From AP-15 sp035570595 (lineage in GTDB: Bacteria > Pseudomonadota > Alphaproteobacteria > ATCC43930 > CGMCC-115725): a stretch of 22,099 nucleotides of DNA. The stretch covers positions 1 to 22,099 of the forward strand of contig DATMLF010000068.1 in NCBI GenBank assembly GCA_035570595.1. The letters are read 5' to 3'. The notes beneath the pieces are model-generated. The model worked only from the letters and a program-made list of their open reading frames with translations. It had not been told where the DNA came from and did not search any database. Positions 15,154 through 21,779 of the stretch are shown in pieces. How positions within the stretch are numbered: position 1 is the stretch's first letter; each line of letters starts with the position of its first letter. Made by a program: the position numbers and the translations under genes.

Positions 15154-15487
15154 CAACATCCGCTCACGTTTCCCGGCAAGGTCCGCTCACGCCAACCCAG
15201 GTCGGGTGATCGGCGGGTTTTCGGGCGCGGGGTCGGTTGGCGGGAGCCGTATGCTTTCCGAAGTTTTGCCGGAGACCTCTCCGGCCATGACTCCGCAAAG
15301 TCTGAAGCCACTTTTTTGACTTATTCTGGCCACCGGATATCCCGGCCCAAGGCTGAGTGGGCCTGTGTTATGCACCTGAATCGCCCTTTGCAGCAGATTG
15401 TTTTGTCTCATACTTGATTCTGGAGCGTGCCAGCGAGGTCTGTGCACTTATTTTGTGCAACCCTTTAGGACAATATCTTAATGTCGG
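15154..15487. other. Intergenic region with an inverted repeat, no gene seen
   Basis: This stretch of about 330 nt is more A/T-rich from 15290 onward than its surroundings. It holds a perfect inverted repeat GCCGGAGA-CC-TCTCCGGC at 15268-15285, not followed by a T-run. It also has a 10-bp direct repeat TCCGCTCACG at 15159-15168 and 15182-15191. A third element is a TGCAC-N7-GTGCA inverted repeat near 15439. No reading frame with a ribosome-binding site is visible. The stem may terminate the upstream operon or be a protein-binding site. Confidence 0.4.
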
Positions 15488-15513
15488 GGAACGCTGCTGT
15501 TGACCGCGGCGTT
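15488..15513 (+). promoter_or_regulatory. Putative EcfG promoter of the peptidoglycan-binding protein gene
   Basis: GGAAC (15488-15492), 17 nt, CGTTGT (15510 onward) is an exact match to the general-stress-response consensus GGAAC-N16/17-CGTT. The predicted start near 15520 would give a leader of about 40 nt before ATG 15562. It is the best of the three such motifs in this region. Confidence 0.65.
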
Positions 15514-15561
15514 GTAGCCGTGTGGCGAGGTAATCGCCAACGATGCGATACGGGGATGACA

Positions 15562-16002
15562 ATGAGCAAACTGATCCGCAAATTTGTTCTGGGCACCGCC
15601 TCGGTGCTGGCCTTGGGGTTTGCGGGCGCCGCTCTCGATTATGCGGCCGACGCGGGCAGCGCGGCGAATGCCGCAGACATGCCGGCGGCATCGCAATTTT
15701 CGGACAATCTGCTGCCGAGCGCCGACATCTGGAAAGACGACGTTCGCTGGGCGCAGGTGGAGTTGCGAGACCGCGGACTCTACAAGGGATCGCTTGACGG
15801 CGTCCTTGGCCCCGCGACGAGGCGGGCTCTTGGACGGTTCCAACAGAATAGCGGGATCGAGCAGACGGCATCGCTCGATGCGCAAACTTGGGAGGCGCTG
15901 ACCGGCGCGCCCACCGTCGGCCAAGGCTCCAGCCTGCCGCCCGGCGCCGATCACGCGGGATCCGCGAGAAATTCGTTCGGGGCGAGCGATTCGGGCAGAT
16001 AA
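15562..16002 (+). CDS. Secreted peptidoglycan-binding domain protein
   Basis: This 146-residue protein has a signal peptide (MSKLIRKFVLGTASVLALGF, then AGAA; cleavage uncertain). It has one peptidoglycan-binding (PG_binding_1) module at about 58-114: VRWAQVELRDRGLYKGSLDG, GPATRRALGRFQ, TWEALTG. A Gly/Ser-rich tail follows. It has no catalytic domain, so it is probably an envelope-associated binder. ATG 15562 is chosen because GGGGA (15552-15556) lies 5 nt upstream. ATG 15556, two codons earlier, overlaps that sequence, and a much earlier start at 15481 would lie upstream of the proposed promoter. The EcfG-like promoter at 15488 suggests general-stress control. It is convergent with the UxuA-like gene. 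Confidence 0.83.
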   Translation: MSKLIRKFVLGTASVLALGFAGAALDYAADAGSAANAADMPAASQFSDNLLPSADIWKDDVRWAQVELRDRGLYKGSLDGVLGPATRRALGRFQQNSGIEQTASLDAQTWEALTGAPTVGQGSSLPPGADHAGSARNSFGASDSGR

Positions 16003-16075
16003 ATCCGGAATATTCGCCGTCGCTCGCTGAGTCCTCCGCAGCTCGCGTGACGGACGCGGGCCAGGCCGCCGCTCG

Positions 16076-17062
16076 TCAGCCCCCCGTTGTCGGGGCGAGC
16101 GCATCGATCAGCGCCCGGATATACCCGTAGCAATAAGCGAAGGCGACGCCCGAGGGGTCGCGGCCGTCGATCTGCGGGACGTGGTCGGGCATCAGCATGT
16201 AGGGGTAGCCGACATCGCGGTAGCAGGCGATCGACCGCGCCATGTCGATGTCGCCCTCGTCGGGGAACGCCTCCATAAAGTCGAGCCGGCGGCCCTTGAT
16301 GTTGCGGAAATGCACATTGAACAGCTTGCCGCGCTCGCCAAACCAATGGATCACGTCAAAGATCTCGCGCGCCGGGTCGTCGAGCATCTCGCAGACCGTG
16401 CCCTGGCAGAAATTAAGTCCGTGATACGGGCTCTCGTGCATCGTGACAAAGCGCTTCAGACCCTCGACCGTGCCGAGCACGCTGGTGACGCCGCGATAGC
16501 CCGGCGGGGTGTAGGGATCCTGCGGATGGCAGGCAAGCCGCACCTTGGCGGCGGTCGCGACCGGCACGACCGCGGCGAGGAAATGGTCGATGCGCTCCCA
16601 ATACTCGTCCTCGGAGACGACACCGGCGGCGCTCGGCGGTGCCGCCTGATCGGCACTGCTCCAGCGAAACGCGGCGTTGCGCGAGCCGCCGCGCCCCGGC
16701 TCGCGCGCGGTGCGCGGGATGCCGAGGATCGTCAAATTGTACTTGGCAGCCGGGATGCCGGCGGCGGCGAGGCGCTCGATCAACGCGCAGATGCTGTCGA
16801 GCTCGCGCTGCCGCTCGGGCTCCTTTGCCAGCAGGATGTGCGGGCTCTCCTGCGTTTCGATCGGCGCCGACGACATCGGCAATTGCACCATGTCGAGAGA
16901 AAGTCCGAACGATTCGACGTGCTCGCGGTGCCGGTTCAGGTCGTCGAGGCTCCAGCCGTGGGGGTTGCCGGGCGGGTCGAGGCAGACATGCGTAACCCCG
17001 AGCTGGGCCCACATGCGGTAGTCGGAGTCGTCCCGCGGCCTGATCTGCGTCCCGACATGCAT
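16076..17062 (-). CDS. Mannonate dehydratase (UxuA) family protein, shortened
   Basis: This 328-residue TIM-barrel enzyme is of the UxuA family, which dehydrates D-mannonate to 2-keto-3-deoxygluconate in hexuronate catabolism. Metal-binding positions of the family are present: H179 (ACHPQDPYTPPGYRG), C219 (LNFCQGTVCEM), H251 (FNVHFRNIKG) and D293-H294 (YMLMPDHVP). The DEGDIDM segment is also conserved. It is shorter than E. coli UxuA (394 residues), so it may be a paralogous sub-family acting on another sugar acid, or an isomerase of the related xylose-isomerase-like fold. ATG 17062 has GGAGG 6 nt upstream; the open frame to 17110 is not needed. It is the last gene of a probable three-gene minus-strand operon. 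Confidence 0.8.
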   Translation of the reverse strand: MHVGTQIRPRDDSDYRMWAQLGVTHVCLDPPGNPHGWSLDDLNRHREHVESFGLSLDMVQLPMSSAPIETQESPHILLAKEPERQRELDSICALIERLAAAGIPAAKYNLTILGIPRTAREPGRGGSRNAAFRWSSADQAAPPSAAGVVSEDEYWERIDHFLAAVVPVATAAKVRLACHPQDPYTPPGYRGVTSVLGTVEGLKRFVTMHESPYHGLNFCQGTVCEMLDDPAREIFDVIHWFGERGKLFNVHFRNIKGRRLDFMEAFPDEGDIDMARSIACYRDVGYPYMLMPDHVPQIDGRDPSGVAFAYCYGYIRALIDALAPTTGG

Positions 17063-17180
17063 GGCTGTCCTCCGCTGGTGCGCGGCTCCTTGCATAGCAC
17101 GCGGCCCCAATTCCCGCAGCAGGGGCGCCGGTCGCGTTGAGCCAAAAGGGTCCGCCGCCGGCAGAGCCGATCGCCGCCGG

Positions 17181-18284
17181 CTAAGCGACCTGCCTCACGC
17201 CGGTCTGCGCGGCGCGCGCAATCATGTCGAGCAGCCGATGGCGGGCGACGGCGGCGTCAAAACCGGGGCTGACGCTGTTGCCGCCGCGGATGGCCTCGGC
17301 CAGCCGGCGGTAGAGCTGGCCGACGTTGTACGGCGAGTCGGGCGGCATAGCCTCGGGAACCCACCGATAGCTGGCGGGAATCGGCAGCGCCGCAAGCGTC
17401 GTCTCGTCGCCTTGCGCGCCCTTGACGATCAGCTCCTGACGCTGCATCGAATTGCGCGAAGTGGCGGTGAGCTGAAGGTCGCCCCGCTCCCCGTGGATCT
17501 CGAACAGGAAGTCGGCGCCGCGCGCCATGCCGCCGCGGATTTGGAACGAGGCGACGGCGCCGTCGCCGACGATGCCGCTGACGACGAGCTGGTCGGGCGC
17601 GGTCTTGGGGACCATCTCGCCGGTGCCTTGCAGCGGGATGTGGTCGCGCTGGCTGACGGCAAAGGCGGAGAGCTCGCGAAACTCGCCGAGGCAATAGCAC
17701 AGCGCATCGACCGTGTGGCCTCCGGTGATCGTCAACAGATTGGCGCCGTTGGCGAGGTCGGCCTGGTAGGCGCGGTCGATCGCAGCCCCCCAATTCGGCG
17801 CGCAACCGATCATTGTCGCCGCCAGCACCCGGCCGACATAGCCGTCGGCGACCAGATCCTTGACGTAGCCGATCGCGGGCGACACCTGGCCTTGCAGCCC
17901 GACCGCGTGCCGAACCCCGCGGCGCTCGGCGGCAGCGAGCATGCGCGACGCTTCGTCGGTGTCGCGGCCCAGCGGCCACTCGCAATAGACGTGCTTGCCG
18001 GCCTCGATCGCGGCGATGACCGGCGGATAGTGGTCGGGCACCTTGACGCTGACCGTGACGAGGTCGACGTCGGGATGCCGGGCAAGCTCGCCGGGGTCCG
18101 CAAACGCGTGGGCGGCCGCGAAGTGGCGGGCCGCCGCCTCGGCCGACGCTTGGCGGGTCGTGCACACCGCCACGATTTCGAATTCCGGCAGCGCCTTAAG
18201 CGCCGGGATATGCGCGATCGAGGCAAACCCTCGGCTCGGGCTGGCGCCGACGATCCCCACCCCGATTTTGCCGTCTGCCGCCAT
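17181..18284 (-). CDS. Gfo/Idh/MocA family oxidoreductase, Gal80-like
   Basis: This 367-residue protein has a Rossmann N-terminal half (KIGVGIVGASPSRGFA, residues 6-21) and a GFO_IDH_MocA-type C-terminal half. In most active family members an EKP motif supplies the catalytic lysine; here the sequence is YCEWPLGRD, with W103 at the lysine position. This EWPL form and the GGHTVDALCYCLGEF segment resemble Gal80-like members, which include the yeast sensor Gal80p and bacterial sugar 1-dehydrogenase relatives. It may be an NAD(P)-dependent sugar dehydrogenase with a different proton donor, or a ligand-binding sensor. ATG 18284 has AAGGGG about 7 nt upstream. It lies 74 nt after the amidohydrolase gene and 118 nt before the UxuA-like gene. 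Confidence 0.85.
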   Translation of the reverse strand: MAADGKIGVGIVGASPSRGFASIAHIPALKALPEFEIVAVCTTRQASAEAAARHFAAAHAFADPGELARHPDVDLVTVSVKVPDHYPPVIAAIEAGKHVYCEWPLGRDTDEASRMLAAAERRGVRHAVGLQGQVSPAIGYVKDLVADGYVGRVLAATMIGCAPNWGAAIDRAYQADLANGANLLTITGGHTVDALCYCLGEFRELSAFAVSQRDHIPLQGTGEMVPKTAPDQLVVSGIVGDGAVASFQIRGGMARGADFLFEIHGERGDLQLTATSRNSMQRQELIVKGAQGDETTLAALPIPASYRWVPEAMPPDSPYNVGQLYRRLAEAIRGGNSVSPGFDAAVARHRLLDMIARAAQTGVRQVA

Positions 18285-18358
18285 CCGTGCGCCCCTTCCT
18301 TGCGTCGCCTTTGTCTCACTGTCGGGGCCTCCGGCGCCCCGGTCCGCCGCCGGCGCGG

Positions 18359-19378
18359 CTAGGCGTTGTCGATGCGGTAGACCCGGGCCGCCGTGTCGTG
18401 CAGCAGGGCGGCGCGCTCGCCGGCCGAATAGCCCTCGGACACGCGCTTGCACGCATTAAAGAAGACCGGGTGCGAGAACGACACCTTGTCGACCGGGAAG
18501 TTGCTTTCGAACATGCAGCGCTCGGGTCCGAACCGGTCGATGCAGTAGCGCATGATCGGCGCCATCGTCGCCGCCAGCTCCTCCGAGCCGACCGGCTTCG
18601 CGCGCGCGTGCCAGTCGAACCCGAGCCGCGGCATGCCGATGCCGCCGAGCTTCAGGTTGACGTTGGGGCATTCGGCGACCGCGGCGAGCCCGCGCCGCCA
18701 CGCGGCCGTTACCTCTTCGTCGCGGTTCGCGTAGGGGCCGACCCGCTGCAAGCCGCCGAGATGGTTGAGAACGATCGTCAGCTCGGGAACGGCGCGGGCA
18801 AAATCGGCCAATTCGGGCAGCTGCGGAAAGCACACCCCGGTGTCGAGCGACAGCCCCAGGCGCGCCAGCACCCGCGCGCCGGCGCGGTATTCGGGAGAGG
18901 CGAGCACGCCCTCCTTTTCCCGCTTGTCGACCTCGGGATGCGGGTCCCAGGTGACGGTATGGCGGATGCCGCGAAACCGGTTGGGGCTGGCGGCGTGCAA
19001 TGCCTGCAATACCGCCTCGACCCGGTCGCCCAGCTTCAGGTCGGCGTGGCCGACGATCGCCGCGGCGGCCCGGCACGGGCCGTAGAGGCCGGTGGCGCTG
19101 GCGGCGGCCAGACCTTGAACGAATTCGACTTCGCCGACCGGGCGAAGTTCTGTGGGCCCGTCGGGGCGGTACATCGACCGCGCCTCGATAAAAACCGTCG
19201 AGCGCACATTGTGGCCGCAATTCACATCGGCGGCCAATTCGTGCAGCAGGTAGCGCTGGTAGGGGATGCGCTCGAGGCGGAAGTCCCAGAAATGGTGGTG
19301 GGGGTCGCAGATCGCGATCGCCGGATCGAGGATCGGCTCCTGCGTCAATGCCAGCCAGTCGTTTCCTCCGTACGGCAT
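18359..19378 (-). CDS. COG3618-type amidohydrolase, probable lactonase
   Basis: This 339-residue TIM-barrel hydrolase has the opening CDPHHHFWDFR (HxH as H27 and H29), FIEARSMY, GIRHTVTWDPHPE, NHLGG with H206, and ESNFPVDK (291-298). The family includes L-fucono- and L-rhamnonolactonases and 2-pyrone-4,6-dicarboxylate hydrolase. In several members the last motif reads SDWP, with Asp as a metal ligand or base; here it reads SNFP (N293). A lactonase role is suggested by the neighbouring oxidoreductase and dehydratase genes. The start is well supported: AAGGAGG on the minus strand (19384-19390) is 5 nt from ATG 19378. It is the first gene of the minus-strand operon and faces the aldolase gene across a 266-nt divergent region. 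Confidence 0.85.
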   Translation of the reverse strand: MPYGGNDWLALTQEPILDPAIAICDPHHHFWDFRLERIPYQRYLLHELAADVNCGHNVRSTVFIEARSMYRPDGPTELRPVGEVEFVQGLAAASATGLYGPCRAAAAIVGHADLKLGDRVEAVLQALHAASPNRFRGIRHTVTWDPHPEVDKREKEGVLASPEYRAGARVLARLGLSLDTGVCFPQLPELADFARAVPELTIVLNHLGGLQRVGPYANRDEEVTAAWRRGLAAVAECPNVNLKLGGIGMPRLGFDWHARAKPVGSEELAATMAPIMRYCIDRFGPERCMFESNFPVDKVSFSHPVFFNACKRVSEGYSAGERAALLHDTAARVYRIDNA

Positions 19379-19419
19379 TGGGACCTCCTTCTCATCGCGG
19401 TGGTTTTCGCGGCGTCGGG

Positions 19420-19435
19420 CGCCAGCATATTGGCG
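19420..19435. promoter_or_regulatory. Candidate operator palindrome in the divergent control region
   Basis: CGCCA-GCATAT-TGGCG is a 16-bp inverted repeat with 5-bp arms. It is about 40 nt upstream of the amidohydrolase ATG and about 210 nt upstream of the aldolase GTG. Its place between the two halves of the cluster is where a repressor or activator would bind. No regulator gene is in the window, and the arms are short. Nothing else recognisable is seen in 19379-19644. Confidence 0.3.
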
Positions 19436-19644
19436 GGAACCGCGCCAGACAATCGTCGAGCGCCTGAAGACGCCAGTGCTTCACCGGCCTAAACTTGGAA
19501 GAGCACAACAGCTGGGTGTGCCCGAGCCACGCAAGCCGCGCTCCGCGGCGGCGAGCCTCGCGCTTGCCCGCGATGGCGGATTGCGCGAGAGTTCCAGCCG
19601 CGAGGCCCTGCACGCGCTTTCCGCAGCCAAATCGGAGGAAGAAG

Positions 19645-20427
19645 GTGGACACGCTTGAAGCGAACATCACGAACCGCCCAGCCCATATCGGCGCGGAGGA
19701 ATGGAGGGTGCGGGTCGATCTCGCCGCTTGCTACCGGCTGATCGCGCATTTCGGCTGGGACGATTTGGTGTTGACCCATAATTCGGCGCGGGTGCCGGGC
19801 ACCACCGACCAGATGCTGATCAACCCCTCCGGGTTGATGTTCGACGAGATCACCGCTTCGAACCTTCTCAAGGTCGACATGGACGGGCAGCTGATCGAGC
19901 CGTCCGAATATGAGCCGATCAACGCCGGCGTCGTCATTCATGGCGCGATCTATCTCGGCCGGCCCGATGTCGAGTGCGTAATCCACACCCATACCGAGGC
20001 CGACATCGCGGTTGGCGCGCTCGAGGAGGGGCTGCTGCCGCTCTCGCAATGGGCGATGCGCTTCTACAACCGGCTCGGCTACCACGATTACGAGGGCGTC
20101 TCGCTCGAGATGGACGAGCGCGAGCGGCTGCAACACGACATCGCCGATCACCCGGTGCTGGTGTTGCGCAACCACGGCCTGCTCGCGACCGGCCGCAACG
20201 TCGCCGAGGCATTTTCGCTGACCTACCATTTCGAGCGCTCGGCCGCCGCACAGCTGAAGATCCAGGCCGCGGTCGCCGCCGGCGCCAGGATGGTCGTCCC
20301 GTCGCCCGACACCTGCGAGCGCCAGGCCGCGCAGTTTTCCGGCAACATGCCGCGCCTCCAGGGTCAGCGCGAATGGCCGGCCTTGCTGCGGATGCTCGAC
20401 CGGCTCGACCCGAGCTACAGGCGCTGA
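19645..20427 (+). CDS. Class II aldolase/adducin family protein
   Basis: This 260-residue protein has the class II aldolase fold. Zinc-type histidines are H114 and H116 (CVIHTHTEADIAVG) and H177 (VLRNHGLLATG). It also has LINPSGLMFDEI. In fuculose-1-phosphate aldolase the catalytic Glu73 lies four residues before a conserved His; here the sequence is NAGVVIHGAIY, placing G95 at that position. It thus resembles the adducin-like branch, and whether it is a retro-aldolase, decarboxylase or isomerase is open. GTG 19645 is a confident start: GGAGG (19634-19638) is 6 nt upstream. The open frame back to 19495 is Arg-rich and not homologous. The stop overlaps a possible ATG (TGATG) of the next frame, so it is tightly coupled to the dehydratase gene. 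Confidence 0.87.
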   Translation: MDTLEANITNRPAHIGAEEWRVRVDLAACYRLIAHFGWDDLVLTHNSARVPGTTDQMLINPSGLMFDEITASNLLKVDMDGQLIEPSEYEPINAGVVIHGAIYLGRPDVECVIHTHTEADIAVGALEEGLLPLSQWAMRFYNRLGYHDYEGVSLEMDERERLQHDIADHPVLVLRNHGLLATGRNVAEAFSLTYHFERSAAAQLKIQAAVAAGARMVVPSPDTCERQAAQFSGNMPRLQGQREWPALLRMLDRLDPSYRR

Positions 20428-20444
20428 TGTCGGAGGGCCGCCCG

Positions 20445-21545
20445 ATGAAAGTCACCGGCGTCCGCGCCAACATCGTCGCACTCCCGGCCGACGAGCCGCT
20501 CGCGGGTGCGGCCGAAAATCCGAGCGGCACCCGGCCGATCGTGACCCTCGAAGTCGAGACCGACGACGGTGCGGTCGGCGTCGGCGCGACGTATTTCGGC
20601 GGCGCCCTGACCGGCAGCCTGAAGCGCGCGGTCGAGGAATTGGGGGCGCTCGCGGTCGGCGAGGACCCGGTGCGGGTCGAGGCGGTCACCGCCAAGCTGC
20701 GCGCCGCCGCCGGCTCGGCCGGGCCGGGCGGCATCTTCAACCTCGCCTTGTCGGCGATCGACACCGCGCTGTGGGATTTGCGCGCCCAGGCGGCGAACCT
20801 GCCATTGTGGAAGCTCCTCGGGGGCGCGCGCGAGCGGGTCCCGACCTATGCGAGCGGTGCGTTGATGCGCGGCCTCTCGCTCGACCGGGTGGTCCAGGCG
20901 GCGGCGACGTTGAAGGAGCGCGGCTGGCGCGAGATGAAGACTCAGATGGCATTGCCCGGCGAGGCGACGCCCGCCAAGGAGGTCGAGCGCATGCGGCGAG
21001 TGCGCGAGGCGATCGGCCCCGACATCAAGCTGATGTGCGACATCAACCAGCGCTGGCGGCCCGAGCAGGCGATCGACGTCGGTCGCCGCGTCGAGGACGC
21101 CGGCGTCGGTTTGTTCTGGCTCGAGGACGTGACCTCCGCCGACGACTTCGCTGGCCTGGCGCGCGTCACCGCGGCATTGGCGACGCCGGTCGCGGGCGGC
21201 GAATACGTCTGGGGCATCGTGCCGTTCCGCCACATGGTCGAAAGGCACTCGGTCGACGTCGTGATGATCGACCTGGTGCGGGTCGGCGGCGTCACGCAGT
21301 GGATGAAGGTCGCCGGCATGGCCGAGGCGTTCAACCTGCCGGTCGTCAGCCATCTGATCCCGGAGGTCCACGTCCACCTGATCGGGGCGATCCCGAACGG
21401 GTTGACGGTCGAATACATGCCGTGGCTGATGCCGCTCTTCGAAGAGGTGCCGCAGCAGCAGAATGGCGAATTGCTGATGCCGACGGCCCCCGGCCTCGGC
21501 CTCAAATTCAATCGAGCTACGATCGACCGCTACCGCCTCGCCTGA
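20445..21545 (+). CDS. Enolase-superfamily sugar-acid dehydratase (mandelate racemase subgroup)
   Basis: This 366-residue protein has the capping domain and the modified TIM barrel of mandelate racemase/muconate lactonizing enzymes. Metal ligands are D199 (MCDINQRW), E227 (FWLEDV) and E253 (GGEYVWG). A His-Asp dyad of the mandelate racemase subgroup is present as D276 (MIDLVRVGG) and H303 (VVSHLIPEV). The KxK motif reads K165-T-Q167, so the second lysine is absent. This favours a dehydratase or epimerase using the His-Asp base. E323 (VEYMPW) is the expected late glutamate. ATG 20445 has GGAGGG (20432-20437) 7 nt upstream; ATG 20427 overlapping the aldolase stop is the alternative. It is co-transcribed with the aldolase. 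The likely substrate is a sugar acid produced by the minus-strand operon. Confidence 0.88.
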   Translation: MKVTGVRANIVALPADEPLAGAAENPSGTRPIVTLEVETDDGAVGVGATYFGGALTGSLKRAVEELGALAVGEDPVRVEAVTAKLRAAAGSAGPGGIFNLALSAIDTALWDLRAQAANLPLWKLLGGARERVPTYASGALMRGLSLDRVVQAAATLKERGWREMKTQMALPGEATPAKEVERMRRVREAIGPDIKLMCDINQRWRPEQAIDVGRRVEDAGVGLFWLEDVTSADDFAGLARVTAALATPVAGGEYVWGIVPFRHMVERHSVDVVMIDLVRVGGVTQWMKVAGMAEAFNLPVVSHLIPEVHVHLIGAIPNGLTVEYMPWLMPLFEEVPQQQNGELLMPTAPGLGLKFNRATIDRYRLA

Positions 21546-21715
21546 CCAAGGTCGAAAACTTCTCCAGTGATGCCATTTAGGAGACGCCTCAGTCAGCACT
21601 TTGCATGTGCGCGGGGACGACCCGGATTATGGCCGATTGGCTGATCGATAATTCGCGGCCACTGAGATCGCGGACCGTCGCCGCGCCGGCGTGGTTTGCA
21701 GCGATCGCTTTTCGG

Positions 21716-21752
21716 CCCTCTCCCCGTGGCATAAGTGCTTAAGGGGAGAGGG
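21716..21752. terminator. Perfect 10-bp hairpin between convergent genes (repeat-like)
   Basis: CCCTCTCCCC (21716-21725) pairs with GGGGAGAGGG (21743-21752) across a 17-nt loop. The arm sequence is of the kind repeated widely between genes in high-GC alphaproteobacteria, so it is probably both a dispersed repeat and a terminator for the plus-strand operon and the minus-strand DUF2076 gene. No T-run follows. The rest of 21546-21779 shows nothing more; a 36-codon frame from 21629 has no good ribosome-binding site. Confidence 0.5.
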
Positions 21753-21779
21753 GGCAATCGACCGTTCGCGCCTGACGCC

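Noticed and set aside
17061..19492. Long plus-strand frames across the Gfo/Idh and COG3618 genes
   Set aside because: Both minus-strand genes have conserved motifs and ribosome-binding sites, and the plus-strand frames have neither.
19495..19644. N-terminal extension of the class II aldolase from an upstream ATG
   Set aside because: The 50 extra residues are Arg/Pro-rich without homology, whereas GTG 19645 has an excellent ribosome-binding site.
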